The notes under the pieces: model-generated
Told to the model about the DNA's origin: nothing
Seen by the model: the letters and a program-made list of their open reading frames with translations, nothing else
Database searches by the model: none
Assembly (NCBI RefSeq): GCF_004217445.1
Contig: NZ_SHKX01000010.1
Location: 186,001-250,000 of the forward strand
Source of the DNA: Fluviicoccus keumensis
GTDB taxonomy: Bacteria; Pseudomonadota; Gammaproteobacteria; Pseudomonadales; Moraxellaceae
Length of the DNA: 64,000 nucleotides
Direction: 5' to 3'
Translations under genes and position numbers: made by a program
Part shown: positions 44,592 to 54,067 of the stretch, piece after piece
Position numbering within the stretch: the first letter of the stretch is position 1
How the letters are laid out: each line of letters starts with the position of its first letter

Positions 44592-45656
44592 TCAGCCGTG
44601 ATAGGCGCCGCTGAACTCGTGCACGGCCTCGATGAATGCGCCCGCATTCTCGGGATTCACATGCTGGTCAATGCCATGTCCCAGATTGAAGACATGTCCC
44701 TCACCATGGCCGTAAGCCGCCAGAATGCGCTGCACTTCCTGACGGATCTGCGAGGGTGAGGAAAACAGGACTGAGGGGTCCATATTCCCCTGCAATGCCA
44801 CCCGGCCGCCTACGCGCTGACGCGCCACACCGATATCGATGGTCCAGTCCAGGCCCAGCGCGTCCGCGCCGGTGTCCACCATGCTTTCCAGCCACAAGCC
44901 GCCACCCTTGGTAAACAGGATCACCGGCACCTTGCGGCCCTCATGCTCGCGGATCAGCCCGTGCACGATCTTGCGCATGTAGGCCAACGAGAACTCCTGA
45001 TAGGCCGCCGCCGATAACGCCCCACCCCAACTATCGAAAATCTGCACGGCCTGGGCTCCCGCCAGGATCTGGGCGTTGAGATAGGCAATCACCGAATCCG
45101 CCAGCTTGTCGAGCAAGGCATGCATCAACTGCGGCTGGGTATAAAGCATGGTCTTGGCGGCGCGGAAATCACGACTGCCGCCGCCTTCCACCATATACGT
45201 CGCCAGCGTCCACGGGCTTCCGGAAAAGCCGATCAGCGGCACCCGGCCATTGAGCGCCCCCCGGATTGTCCGAACCGCACGGATGACATAATCCAGATCG
45301 CTCTCCGGATCCGGAACCGGCAGGGCGGCGACATCCGCCTCCGTTCGCACTACCTTGCGGAAGCGCGGACCTTCACCGGTTTCGAAATACAGCCCCAGCC
45401 CCATTGCATCCGGAATGGTGAGGATGTCCGAAAAGAGGATCGCGGCGTCCAGCGGATAGCGCTCCAGCGGTTGCAGCGTCACTTCGCAGGCCAGATCGTG
45501 ATTCTTGCACAGCGCCATGAAATCACCCGCCTTTTGCCGGGTCGCCCGATATTCCGGCAGATAGCGGCCGGCCTGGCGCATCATCCAGACGGGGGTGACA
45601 TCGACGGGCTGACGCGCAAGCGCACGCAGGAAACGGTCATTCTTCAGGGCTGTCAT
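44592..45656 (-). CDS. hemE: uroporphyrinogen III decarboxylase
   Basis: A 354-residue cytoplasmic enzyme that decarboxylates uroporphyrinogen III to coproporphyrinogen III in heme synthesis. The N-terminal signature WMMRQAGRYLPEYRATR and GFSGSPWTLATYMVEGGGSR are intact, as are ILFSDILTIPDAMGL and LQGNMDPSVL. A TACAAT hexamer on the minus strand (45691-45686) could be its -10. Divergent from the diguanylate cyclase gene. Its place between pil loci and the DGC gives no functional hint. Confidence 0.97.
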   Translation of the reverse strand: MTALKNDRFLRALARQPVDVTPVWMMRQAGRYLPEYRATRQKAGDFMALCKNHDLACEVTLQPLERYPLDAAILFSDILTIPDAMGLGLYFETGEGPRFRKVVRTEADVAALPVPDPESDLDYVIRAVRTIRGALNGRVPLIGFSGSPWTLATYMVEGGGSRDFRAAKTMLYTQPQLMHALLDKLADSVIAYLNAQILAGAQAVQIFDSWGGALSAAAYQEFSLAYMRKIVHGLIREHEGRKVPVILFTKGGGLWLESMVDTGADALGLDWTIDIGVARQRVGGRVALQGNMDPSVLFSSPSQIRQEVQRILAAYGHGEGHVFNLGHGIDQHVNPENAGAFIEAVHEFSGAYHG

Positions 45657-45755
45657 GACGATACTCGCGGATCCGAAAGGCCGTTATTGTAACTGCCTTT
45701 TTCCATTTCAGGAGCCGAATACGGTAATTCATCGCGGGGGGCTGGAAATTTTACC

Positions 45756-45781
45756 GCCGTGGTTCAAACTTGAACGACGGC
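45756..45781. promoter_or_regulatory. 26-base palindrome upstream of diguanylate cyclase
   Basis: GCCGTGGTTCAA-AC-TTGAACGACGGC: the 12-base arms match at 11 positions. It ends 41 bases before the cyclase start and about 100 bases upstream of hemE, so it could act on either gene. It has no T run, which argues against a terminator. Confidence 0.5.
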
Positions 45782-45821
45782 CCGTTGCTTCACAACAAGA
45801 ACACACCACTGGCGAATCATC

Positions 45822-47204
45822 ATGGAAAGCCCGCTACTTCCCTCCCTGTCCGCCGCCGCACCGGAAATCAGCGCTGTACCGGACTGGGGAACACTGATCC
45901 TGGAAGCCTTGCCCACCATGACGGTCGCCACAGACTTGGCCGGCGTCATCCGCTTCGCCAATCCCTCCGCACTCTATCATCTGGGCTATACCGAGACGGA
46001 ATTGTGCAACCGCGCCACCATCCTGTTGCTGCATGATCTGGCCCAGATTCAGGAGCGCTCCACCCAAATGGCCAACGAGTTGGGCCGCACGATCAGACCG
46101 GGCCTGGACTGCCTGACAGCCATCGCCGCCGTTCGCGGCGTCGACCGCCTGGAGTGCGACTACCTGCGCAAGGATGGTGAAGCCATCCCGGTAGTCGTGG
46201 AAATCACCCCGCTTTATGCCCATAGCCAGACCTTGTCCGGCTTCCTGTACACTGCCCGGGAACGCGAAACAATCCCCCAGCCCGAACCTATCGACAATCC
46301 CGAAGCCAGCTTTCGGGAATTCCTCGACAGCACCCATGACCTGGTGCAGAGCATTACGCCGGACGGCCACTTTCTGTATGTAAACCGCGCCTGGCTACGA
46401 ACGCTGGAATATCAGGTGGATGACCTTCCGCAACTGACGCTGGTCGATGTCATTCATCCCGTCAGCATGGGCCAGACAGCGCTGTTGTTCAAACAAGCCC
46501 TGTCCGGTCACCGCCATAGCCGGCAGGAATTGATCCTGAAGACCCGAAACGGCCACGAAATCATCGTGGAAAGCAGCAACAGCTTCTCGTTCGAGAACGG
46601 CAAGCTGACGGCCATCCGCTCCATATTCCATGACATCACCTCGCGCAAACACCAGGAGCAATTGCTGGCTGAGCACCAGAAACAACTCTCCAGCGCCAAC
46701 GTCAAGCTGGCGCTGCTGGCCACGACCGACGCCCTGACCGGCTTGAAGAATCGCCGTGTTTTTGACGAGCGCATGGATTACGAGTGTGACCGCGCCATCC
46801 GCCAGAAAACCCCGCTGGCCGTCATGATTCTCGATGTCGATCGCTTCAAGGAATACAATGACGAGTTCGGTCATCCGGCCGGGGATCATGTCCTTCAGCA
46901 ACTCAGCCTGTTGCTGCTACAGAACAGCCGCACCATTGACTGCGTCGTTCGGTATGGCGGTGAAGAGTTTGCGATAATTTTGCCCAACACCCCACTGGAG
47001 GGCGCCCTGGTTCTGGCGGAGCGCTTCAGGCAAGTTGTGATGAATCATGAATGGCCATCACGCCTGATTACGGTCAGTATCGGCGTCGCCAGCGTAATCC
47101 CGGAGACGGCGCGCACCATCAAGGAGTTGGTTGCCGAAGCTGATCGCTGCCTATACGAAGCCAAGCATGGCGGCAGGAACCGGATACACCCGGAACAGGA
47201 CTGA
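45822..47204 (+). CDS. PAS-PAS-GGDEF diguanylate cyclase
   Basis: A 460-residue soluble signalling enzyme that makes cyclic di-GMP from two GTP. A first PAS domain spans about residues 25-150, a second about 160-285 (ITPDGHFLYVNRAW, then ILKTRNGHEIIVESS), and the GGDEF domain 300-455. The active-site motif is GGEEF (379-383), and the inhibitory site RTID (370-373) stands exactly five residues before it, so product feedback is likely. No membrane helices are seen. What the PAS domains sense is unknown. Confidence 0.95.
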   Translation: MESPLLPSLSAAAPEISAVPDWGTLILEALPTMTVATDLAGVIRFANPSALYHLGYTETELCNRATILLLHDLAQIQERSTQMANELGRTIRPGLDCLTAIAAVRGVDRLECDYLRKDGEAIPVVVEITPLYAHSQTLSGFLYTARERETIPQPEPIDNPEASFREFLDSTHDLVQSITPDGHFLYVNRAWLRTLEYQVDDLPQLTLVDVIHPVSMGQTALLFKQALSGHRHSRQELILKTRNGHEIIVESSNSFSFENGKLTAIRSIFHDITSRKHQEQLLAEHQKQLSSANVKLALLATTDALTGLKNRRVFDERMDYECDRAIRQKTPLAVMILDVDRFKEYNDEFGHPAGDHVLQQLSLLLLQNSRTIDCVVRYGGEEFAIILPNTPLEGALVLAERFRQVVMNHEWPSRLITVSIGVASVIPETARTIKELVAEADRCLYEAKHGGRNRIHPEQD

Positions 47205-47206
47205 CG

Positions 47207-47443
47207 CTAGTCGCGGCGCGAGCCCTTCCAGGGGCAATGCCGACAGCCATTCCCGCAACAATAACCGCGTTTACGATGATAGTCGGCCGTAAAAACCCAA
47301 TTTCCCTGCTCAAGATAATAATCCACTGTCTCTACCAATTGCGCTGCAGCCAAAGGCGCGGGCGAGGGCCGCGCCGGCTTGTTGCCCGTGTGCGCGCACT
47401 CATCAATGGCTTGGCCGCAGTGTTGGCAAATTGAGGACTGCAT
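47207..47443 (-). CDS. small Cys-rich protein (DUF5522-like)
   Basis: A 78-residue protein with an N-terminal CQHCG pair plus a Cys, and the C-terminal motif GYCCGNGCRHCPW, characteristic of DUF5522. Zinc or iron binding is likely. Function unknown. The start is ATG 47443; a GTG at 47455 is possible. It converges on the diguanylate cyclase gene with two bases between stops. Confidence 0.72.
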   Translation of the reverse strand: MQSSICQHCGQAIDECAHTGNKPARPSPAPLAAAQLVETVDYYLEQGNWVFTADYHRKRGYCCGNGCRHCPWKGSRRD

Positions 47444-47514
47444 GTTCAGACTCACAAAGCAGGAAATCCATTTGCGGGGGCGCTCGCCCCCTCATGCGAA
47501 GCCTGACCTGACTG

Positions 47515-48231
47515 TCAAGGCGCCGTTGAAAACGGATCGAATGTTCCGGGGCGGGGCACCGGCCCGGGGGCAGGGGCAGGTGAAGTTCCATCTGCTGGCG
47601 CCGTCGAAGCCCCCTCAGTATCGGGGGCTGCATCCGCAGGTGCCGCCACTTCCGGCACGTCGCCATAGGTCGGTGGCGGAGGTGCATCAATAGCTGGCTC
47701 CAGGATCGGAACCTGGGCTACATAATCAGCCAGCTTCATCGGTGCGGGAACGCCTTGTTGTAACCCGAAATCGGTCGTTTCCGCTTCTCCCATGGCCAGT
47801 TCACGGGTCACAAAGTTACCGAAGACCGCGACATAAACAATGCCGCCGTCAATCTTCTGGGCAAAATATGCAAACTGCTCACGGTCCGGGCGCTTGGCCA
47901 GATACTCCTTGATGACGTTCTCATCTTCAGACTGCATGACTTGCAGTGTCCAGGCCAATCCTCCCTGGGCTTTCAGCCAATCGGCGGTGCGATATTGCGG
48001 CCCATGAGTTTCAGGCGTAGTCGCCACATAATCCGTTAGGGGAACCAGTGAAAGCAATTGCCCAAGGTCAGGGGTAAATTGGGGCTTGTCCTTCATGAAA
48101 ACATCCTGGATAGCCGGCTCTTCCGTTGCCTTGCGGCTTTTCAGGGCCAACGCAGACATATCCAGAATCAGCATCAGGCTAACCAGCGCTAAAGCAGTAC
48201 CCCATTCACGACTTACGCCGGCCGCAGTCAT
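47515..48231 (-). CDS. SPOR-domain membrane protein (DamX-like)
   Basis: A 238-residue protein with one N-terminal membrane helix (residues about 11-29) and a periplasmic SPOR-like domain at about 88-150: GLAWTLQVMQSEDENVIKEY, then GGIVYVAVFGNFVTRELAMGE. SPOR domains bind denuded glycan at the division septum. The tail is proline- and alanine-rich. Its ATG overlaps the aroB stop (ATGA), so translation is coupled. The aroB-SPOR linkage matches damX of enteric and Pseudomonas genomes, though the protein is shorter. Confidence 0.8.
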   Translation of the reverse strand: MTAAGVSREWGTALALVSLMLILDMSALALKSRKATEEPAIQDVFMKDKPQFTPDLGQLLSLVPLTDYVATTPETHGPQYRTADWLKAQGGLAWTLQVMQSEDENVIKEYLAKRPDREQFAYFAQKIDGGIVYVAVFGNFVTRELAMGEAETTDFGLQQGVPAPMKLADYVAQVPILEPAIDAPPPPTYGDVPEVAAPADAAPDTEGASTAPADGTSPAPAPGPVPRPGTFDPFSTAP

Positions 48232-49331
48232 GGCGACACCTGTCCCAAAGAACTTCCGGCAGCCAACGTTTGCTGCAGTAACTCCCAAGAAAAATCTGCA
48301 GTGATCACGGCATCACCCAAGGCTTTCAGCAGAACCAGTCGTAACTTGCCTGCCTGCACCTTTTTATCGACCGCCATTAACTCAAGAAACTGTGCCGGTG
48401 TCATGTGTACCGGCGGCACTACCGGCAATCCGGCGCGTAGCAATAATCGGCGAACCCTTAAAACATCCTCTTGGCTAATCCAGCCGCTGCGCCATGATAA
48501 ATCCGCCGCCATAAGCATCCCGGTCGCGACAGCCTCGCCGTGCAACCATGATCCGTAGCCCTCCGACGTTTCAATCGCATGGCCAAAGGTATGCCCCAGA
48601 TTCAACAAGGCGCGCTGATCCGTCTCAAATTCGTCTGCTGCCACAACCTCGGCCTTGTTGCGACAAGAGCGCGACACCGCCTCTGCTACCACGGCCTTAT
48701 CACGCATCATCATTTTTTCAATATTGGTTTCCAGCCAGACTATGAAATGATTGTCGCGAATAAGTCCGTATTTGATGATTTCCGCCAGTCCCGCAGAAAA
48801 CTCCCGTGCATTCAGGGTATCCAACACCCCCACGTCTGCCAGCACCACTTTGGGCTGCTTGAATGCTCCAATCATATTCTTGCCAAGCGCATGATTGACG
48901 CCGGTTTTCCCGCCAACGGATGAGTCTACCTGGGAAAGCAACGTTGTCGGTATCTGAACGAAATCGACGCCTCGCTGGTAGCATGCCGCGGCAAAACCGC
49001 TCATATCCCCGACAACCCCTCCCCCCAAAGCCGCTATCGAGCAATCCCGGTTGAAACGCCCCTTGAGAAGCGAAGTGAAAATTCCCTCAACCTGTTCCAG
49101 TGTCTTGAATTGCTCGCCGTCAGGCAAAATATGTGTAATGACCTGCTTGCCCGCATCTGTCAGATTTTTAATGACTTTTTCAAGATAAAGCGGCGCGACA
49201 GTGGTATTGGAAACAACCAGAACCTGATTTCCGGTGATGAATGGAATCAGGCACTCAGGCTTTTCAAGTAAGTTTTCACCAATAAAAATCGGATAGCCTC
49301 GGTTTCCAAGGTCTACATGAAGCGTTTCCAT
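48228..49331 (-). CDS. aroB: 3-dehydroquinate synthase
   Basis: A 367-residue NAD- and zinc-dependent enzyme for step two of the shikimate pathway. SNTTVAPLYLEKV, the DGEQFKTLE segment, LGGGVVGDMSGFAAA and SQVDSSVGGKTGVNH are intact, and the metal-binding Glu and His lie in FGHAIETSEGYGSWLHGEAVATG. It follows aroK on the same strand with 34 bases between. Confidence 0.97.
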   Translation of the reverse strand: METLHVDLGNRGYPIFIGENLLEKPECLIPFITGNQVLVVSNTTVAPLYLEKVIKNLTDAGKQVITHILPDGEQFKTLEQVEGIFTSLLKGRFNRDCSIAALGGGVVGDMSGFAAACYQRGVDFVQIPTTLLSQVDSSVGGKTGVNHALGKNMIGAFKQPKVVLADVGVLDTLNAREFSAGLAEIIKYGLIRDNHFIVWLETNIEKMMMRDKAVVAEAVSRSCRNKAEVVAADEFETDQRALLNLGHTFGHAIETSEGYGSWLHGEAVATGMLMAADLSWRSGWISQEDVLRVRRLLLRAGLPVVPPVHMTPAQFLELMAVDKKVQAGKLRLVLLKALGDAVITADFSWELLQQTLAAGSSLGQVSP

Positions 49332-49365
49332 GAGGGATCAATCATCTGCGTAAATTGCCGGTGGC

Positions 49366-49893
49366 CTATTTTAGCGGAGCCAGCCCCAGAGTTTGCATAA
49401 TTTTTTGGGCAAGTTCGCGGGCCGATCCGTCTGTAGTTGGAATAATCAGATCCGCAATTTCGCGATACAAGGGGTCCCGCAGATCAAACAATTCTCGAAG
49501 GCGTGCCTCGGGATTGGCGGTTTGCAATAACGGACGATTACGATCATGCGCCGTACGATCAATTTGCATGGCGACGGGCGTGTAAAGATAAACAACAGTG
49601 CCGCGGGATTGGAGGGCAAGGCGGTTGGCGCGACGCATAACCGCCCCGCCACCGGTTGCCAGAACAACATTCCGTTGCTGGGTCAGCTCGGCAATCATCG
49701 CCTCTTCCCTGCGACGAAAACCGTCTTCCCCTTCTTTTTCAAAGATCCAGGGAATACTTGCGCCTGTCTTTAATTCAATCTCGTGGTCGCTGTCGATAAA
49801 ACGCCAACTCAACATGTCAGCAAGGAAACGACCAATTGTCGTTTTCCCTGCCCCCATGGGACCCACCAGAAAGATACTACCTTCAGAGCGCAA
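49366..49893 (-). CDS. aroK: shikimate kinase
   Basis: A 175-residue P-loop kinase that phosphorylates shikimate at the 3-OH. FLVGPMGAGKTTIGR is Walker A; IDSDHEIELKTGASIPWIFE and VLATGGGAVMR carry the shikimate-binding Asp, Arg and Gly residues. It lies 13 bases after pilQ, the order conserved with Pseudomonas (pilQ-aroK-aroB). Confidence 0.97.
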   Translation of the reverse strand: MRSEGSIFLVGPMGAGKTTIGRFLADMLSWRFIDSDHEIELKTGASIPWIFEKEGEDGFRRREEAMIAELTQQRNVVLATGGGAVMRRANRLALQSRGTVVYLYTPVAMQIDRTAHDRNRPLLQTANPEARLRELFDLRDPLYREIADLIIPTTDGSARELAQKIMQTLGLAPLK

Positions 49894-49906
49894 GCCGAGC
49901 CCTACC

Positions 49907-52141
49907 TTACTTACCGGCCACCGTATCCGTCATCAAACGCGGGGTCACAAAAATCAACAGCTCGACCTTGTCATTTCGCTTGATATCCTGACGGAACAGA
50001 CGACCCAAGTAAGGAATATCACCGAGAACAGGCGTCTTTGTCACACCCTTGTTCGACGACTCCTTGAAGATCCCTCCCAGAACAACCGTCTGGCCATCAT
50101 CAACCAATACGTTCGTTGTGATGCGGTTGGTATTAATGGTGACCGCTCCGTTAGACAGGACTTCGCCCAGGCTATCGTTGTTCACCAACAATTCCATGTT
50201 CACCCGACCGTCCGGTGTGATGCTTGGGGTTACTTCCAAGGAAAGCTCGGCATTCACAAACTTGACAGACGTGGCGCCACTGGAGGTCTTCTCCTGATAG
50301 GGAACCTGCTTACCGGTGGCTACGCGGGCCTTCTGCTTGTCTGCTGTCAGCACGCGCGGAGTCGCAATGACCTCACCATGACCATCCGATTGCAGCGCCG
50401 ACAGCTCAAGATCCAGAACAATATTGTCAGAGTCCATGATACCCAAGGCCAAGGAGCTGGACCCTGCTTTATCAATCCCCAAGTCAACCGCCAAGTCTTG
50501 AGGCTGCGTAATGGTGTATTTGCGCGTACCCGTCAGTTGATCAATCTGGACATCGCGCAAATCCGACAGCGTGGTCCGTGACCCCCCAACCATATAGCGG
50601 CTGTTCGCGTTGAACCGGTCATGGGCTACGCCCCACTGCACACCCAACTCTTTCGCAAAGCTGCTATCAGCCAGCACAATACGCGCCTCAATCATCACTT
50701 GTTTGATGGGCACATCGAGCTTGGCAATCAACTCGCGGACTTCGTCAATTTTCTTGGCCGTGTCCTGAATAACCAACATATTGGTACGCGAGTCAACAGA
50801 GACGCTACCGCGGGGGCTTAACAGCGAGCTGTTGCTGGACCCTTGAGCATTGCCGCCGCTTGATCCCGAAGCAATCAAAGCCTGCATATCGGCTGCTTTG
50901 GCATAATTGACCTGAATATACTCGGTTCGCAGCGGAACGATCTGCTCGGTCTGAGTCTGACTTTCCAGCTCCAGACGCTCACGGGCGGCTATCTCATCAG
51001 CCGGAGCAACCAGCATCACATTACCGACCGTTCTCTTATCCAAGCCCTTGGTTTTCAGGATCAAATCCAGAGCTTGATCCCAAGGCACGTTTTGCAAGCG
51101 CAAAGTGATACGGCCAGAAACAGTATCGCTGGCGACAAGGTTCAGGGATGTAAAATCCGCGATCAATTGAAGGACGGACCGAACTTCAATATCTTGGAAA
51201 TTCAGGGACAGCTTTTCGCCCGTATATGTAAATTCCTTTCTGCGGCGCTCTTCCTTAAGAACAGGCTTCACGCTGATTGTCATGCGATTATCTGCCTGAT
51301 AAGCCAGATACTCGAACTCGCCTTGCGGCTGTATGACCATGACGCCGTTAGCGCCTTCGTTGTAGGCCTCGATGACTTTAACCGGCGTTGCAAAATCCCC
51401 TACATCCAGGCGACGACGGAGGCTTTCAGGCAGCTTGGCCCCAATAAACTTGGCAATAATCTTGTTGCCTTGCTGCTGAACATCAACCGGGATTGTCGAC
51501 TGGGACAGATCAATCATGATCTGGCCGTCGCCTTGGTCGCCCCGACGGAAATCAACCCCATCAATCCGGGGAGTCGAGGAAGAGGACTTAACCGTCGAGC
51601 GGGAATCGGCTGAGGACGATACAGGCTGAACAGACGCGGAAGCGGTCGTGGTTGCGGCTGGAGCCGTGTCAACAACGCGATTACCCGCCGTACCCGGCTG
51701 CGCTCCAGTCTCGGTCTTGCCGATGCGCAGAACCAGCGTGTTTCCCTCCACCCGGGAAACATAACCAGTCACCTCGCCCAAGTTGACGACAAGGCGGGTG
51801 CGCTCCTGGTTGTCCACGACCGTAAGACTGCGAGCATTACCGTTCCCGAGGGACAAATAACGGGAAGGAAGTCCGTTCTTTGTATTCGGAAGGTCGAAGA
51901 CCAACCGTGCGGGCTTCTCAATCTGATACGACTGAAGTTGGGGCGGCGCATGGTCAAACCCGAGTTTGACTTCGATTTCGTCTCCGGGAAGAGTCACGAA
52001 ATCAACCTGTTTCAAGAGCATCCGGTCAGCCGCATTGGCCAACTGCATCAGCGACACTAAACCCAAGCCCAGAACCAGACGGCGCATCTTGAAGCCCTTC
52101 CCAGTAACCTTGTTATTGTTCATTGTGATCCGATTGATCAT
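49907..52141 (-). CDS. pilQ: type IV pilus secretin PilQ
   Basis: A 744-residue outer-membrane secretin through which the pilus exits. The leader ends MQLANA. Two AMIN domains (about residues 40-130 and 185-290) bind peptidoglycan, STN/N0 follows (LSLNFQDIEVRSVLQLIADF), then N1 (LRTEYIQVNYAKAADMQALI), then the secretin core (VMIEARIVLADSSFAKELGV to TPRLMTDT). A Ser- and Gly-rich loop GSSGGNAQGSSNSSLL interrupts N1. The ATG at 52141 is preferred because GGAG lies seven bases upstream; it starts 23 bases past the pilP stop. Last pil gene of pilMNOPQ. Confidence 0.96.
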   Translation of the reverse strand: MINRITMNNNKVTGKGFKMRRLVLGLGLVSLMQLANAADRMLLKQVDFVTLPGDEIEVKLGFDHAPPQLQSYQIEKPARLVFDLPNTKNGLPSRYLSLGNGNARSLTVVDNQERTRLVVNLGEVTGYVSRVEGNTLVLRIGKTETGAQPGTAGNRVVDTAPAATTTASASVQPVSSSADSRSTVKSSSSTPRIDGVDFRRGDQGDGQIMIDLSQSTIPVDVQQQGNKIIAKFIGAKLPESLRRRLDVGDFATPVKVIEAYNEGANGVMVIQPQGEFEYLAYQADNRMTISVKPVLKEERRRKEFTYTGEKLSLNFQDIEVRSVLQLIADFTSLNLVASDTVSGRITLRLQNVPWDQALDLILKTKGLDKRTVGNVMLVAPADEIAARERLELESQTQTEQIVPLRTEYIQVNYAKAADMQALIASGSSGGNAQGSSNSSLLSPRGSVSVDSRTNMLVIQDTAKKIDEVRELIAKLDVPIKQVMIEARIVLADSSFAKELGVQWGVAHDRFNANSRYMVGGSRTTLSDLRDVQIDQLTGTRKYTITQPQDLAVDLGIDKAGSSSLALGIMDSDNIVLDLELSALQSDGHGEVIATPRVLTADKQKARVATGKQVPYQEKTSSGATSVKFVNAELSLEVTPSITPDGRVNMELLVNNDSLGEVLSNGAVTINTNRITTNVLVDDGQTVVLGGIFKESSNKGVTKTPVLGDIPYLGRLFRQDIKRNDKVELLIFVTPRLMTDTVAGK

Positions 52142-52164
52142 TTGCATTCTCCAGGCCGTGCGGC

Positions 52165-52698
52165 TCACTTATCCGCCATTACCATACTGCGAGGACGTTC
52201 GACCCAACCATCGCGACCATCCGGAACGATTTCAACCAGACTGATCTGACTTTGAGTAATATCGACGATCTTGCCATGGTTTTTGCCCATGTAGTTGCCA
52301 ACCTTGACTCGCTGCACACCACCGTCACTATCCTCGACCAGGGCATAAAGCACTCCGCCCGGCTTTTGAAGCGTACCTCGCATCCGTAGCGCTTCAAGAC
52401 TGAATTTCTCCAGATACTCCTGAGGTCTGGAGAAATCAGGCAATACTTTCTTGTCATTCCTGACCGCAATTTCTTCTGCGGTTTCAGGAGGCATAAAGGG
52501 GCTCCTCAACTGATGAGCCGCATAGGTGAAGGATGGCATCGGCGTAAACTCCGGCGGCGGCTCTACGCGGCCACGAGGCTGCTTGCGTATGGCATCCATC
52601 CGCGCACGAACCTCGTCAAATCCGGAGGAACAACCCGTCATCCCGGTCAAGCACACGCCACCCATCAACACGACGAGTAAAAGCCTTGAAGTCTTCAT
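52165..52698 (-). CDS. pilP: type IV pilus lipoprotein PilP
   Basis: A 177-residue periplasmic lipoprotein (lipobox LTGMTGC) that connects the PilN/PilO pair to PilQ. The C-terminal domain begins about residue 85 with EYLEKFSLEALRMRGTLQKP and ends in GRDGWVERPRSMVM. The gene lies two bases after pilO. Confidence 0.94.
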   Translation of the reverse strand: MKTSRLLLVVLMGGVCLTGMTGCSSGFDEVRARMDAIRKQPRGRVEPPPEFTPMPSFTYAAHQLRSPFMPPETAEEIAVRNDKKVLPDFSRPQEYLEKFSLEALRMRGTLQKPGGVLYALVEDSDGGVQRVKVGNYMGKNHGKIVDITQSQISLVEIVPDGRDGWVERPRSMVMADK

Positions 52699-52700
52699 GG

Positions 52701-53429
52701 TCAGGCTCCTCCCTTCGCGTCTTTTGCGGCATTCTTTGGCTTTTTACCGGCAGATCCATCCGTTGCTTCTTTATAACGATAGGTTTTGGCCTGAATCTGC
52801 ATACTCAAGACAGGGGCGCCAGTATCAGCCAGTTTGCTTGGAACCGGGCGAATAGCGAAGTCATGCAATGTCACGATACGTGGCAATGAAGAAACGCCGC
52901 TGACAAACGCGCCAAAGGCATGGTAGTCGCCATGAACCTTGATATTGATAGGCAACTCCGAGTAGAACTCTTTGGATTGCTCGGTGCCCAACTCAATACC
53001 ATCGAAGTCCAGTCCGCTTCCAAGACCGGTATGCGTGATGTCCTCAAGCAAGCCGGGGACTTCAGTATCCTGCGGCAACTGACGCAGCAGAGACCCAAAG
53101 GAGTCTTCCATATCCTTCAACTGCTTCTTGTACACATCCAGATTATTGGCCTTGAAAACCTTCTGCTCAAAATCCTGCAAAAGCGTCGCCTGCTCTTCCT
53201 CGCCATGCGCCAGGTTTTCACGCATTGCGGAAATATGAAACACATACCCCAGGATCAGCACCAGAATGAACACCAGGATATAGATGAGGATCTTAACCAG
53301 GAGCGGCCAGGAACCGATATTTTCAGGATCCAGGGTATTCAGTGTGTTTACGAACTCCTGCAAGTCAAACTTTTTGGAGTCGGCTTTGGAATTATCAGAA
53401 CCCAACGCTCCCAACCCTTTGATTTTCAT
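52701..53429 (-). CDS. pilO: type IV pilus alignment protein PilO
   Basis: A 242-residue inner-membrane protein: one helix near residues 47-68 (LVKILIYILVFILVLILGYV), then a periplasmic coiled coil and a ferredoxin-like domain ending in PINIKVHGDYHAFGAFVSGV. A basic C-terminus (KKPKNAAKDAKGGA) is unusual but simple in composition. The ATG overlaps the pilN stop (ATGA). The GTA-type order N-O-P-Q is intact. Confidence 0.95.
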   Translation of the reverse strand: MKIKGLGALGSDNSKADSKKFDLQEFVNTLNTLDPENIGSWPLLVKILIYILVFILVLILGYVFHISAMRENLAHGEEEQATLLQDFEQKVFKANNLDVYKKQLKDMEDSFGSLLRQLPQDTEVPGLLEDITHTGLGSGLDFDGIELGTEQSKEFYSELPINIKVHGDYHAFGAFVSGVSSLPRIVTLHDFAIRPVPSKLADTGAPVLSMQIQAKTYRYKEATDGSAGKKPKNAAKDAKGGA

Positions 53430-54067
53430 TTGGAAGCCCCCTTTGTTGCATTTGCGGCACCCGGAGTTCCCTGCTTGTCACCATCAGTGGCCGGCTCTGG
53501 GGCCTCAAGATCGACGGTCAGGGAAAATGTATTTTTAGGCCTGTCGGACTTTGCCGCCGCCTTGCCAGCAGGAGCCTTGTCTTCAGTCGATGCCACCTTA
53601 TCCAGCACAGGGTTTTTGAACCAGGCGGAGGCATTCAGATTTCTCAAAAAAGTGGCTACCTGATTATTACTCTCCGCCACCCCCTCAATCCGGAATTGAT
53701 CCCCCTTTCTCTCAAGCGCAGTCAGATAGAGCTTATCGGGAGTCGCACGAACGATCTCATCAAAGACACGGACAATCACCGGCCTACGCCCTTGCAGGTC
53801 CTGAATCACTTTCATGCGGGAAAGCAATTCATCCTTCCGCTTTTGCAGCTCTTCAATCTCGGCAATGTTTTTGTCCAGCAACTCAATTTCAGATTTTATG
53901 TACGCTTTCCTTTCATCCTGGGCGCTCAACTGAGAGCTGACCAACATGTGAAGAAACAACAAAATACCCAACGCAATCAAGGCGACCGCCATATTGATTG
54001 CCAGAAATTCCTGCTTGCGCTGCTTGCGAAGCTCCTGCCGCCACGGCAATAAATTAATCTTGGCCAT
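53426..54067 (-). CDS. pilN: type IV pilus alignment protein PilN
   Basis: A 213-residue protein opening MAKINLLPWRQELRK; INLLPWR is the cytoplasmic peptide that binds PilM. One helix (residues about 20-42) is followed by a coiled coil and a fold matching PilO. The start at 54067 overlaps the pilM stop by one base (TGATG), so an upstream in-frame ATG within pilM is rejected. Confidence 0.96.
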   Translation of the reverse strand: MAKINLLPWRQELRKQRKQEFLAINMAVALIALGILLFLHMLVSSQLSAQDERKAYIKSEIELLDKNIAEIEELQKRKDELLSRMKVIQDLQGRRPVIVRVFDEIVRATPDKLYLTALERKGDQFRIEGVAESNNQVATFLRNLNASAWFKNPVLDKVASTEDKAPAGKAAAKSDRPKNTFSLTVDLEAPEPATDGDKQGTPGAANATKGASK

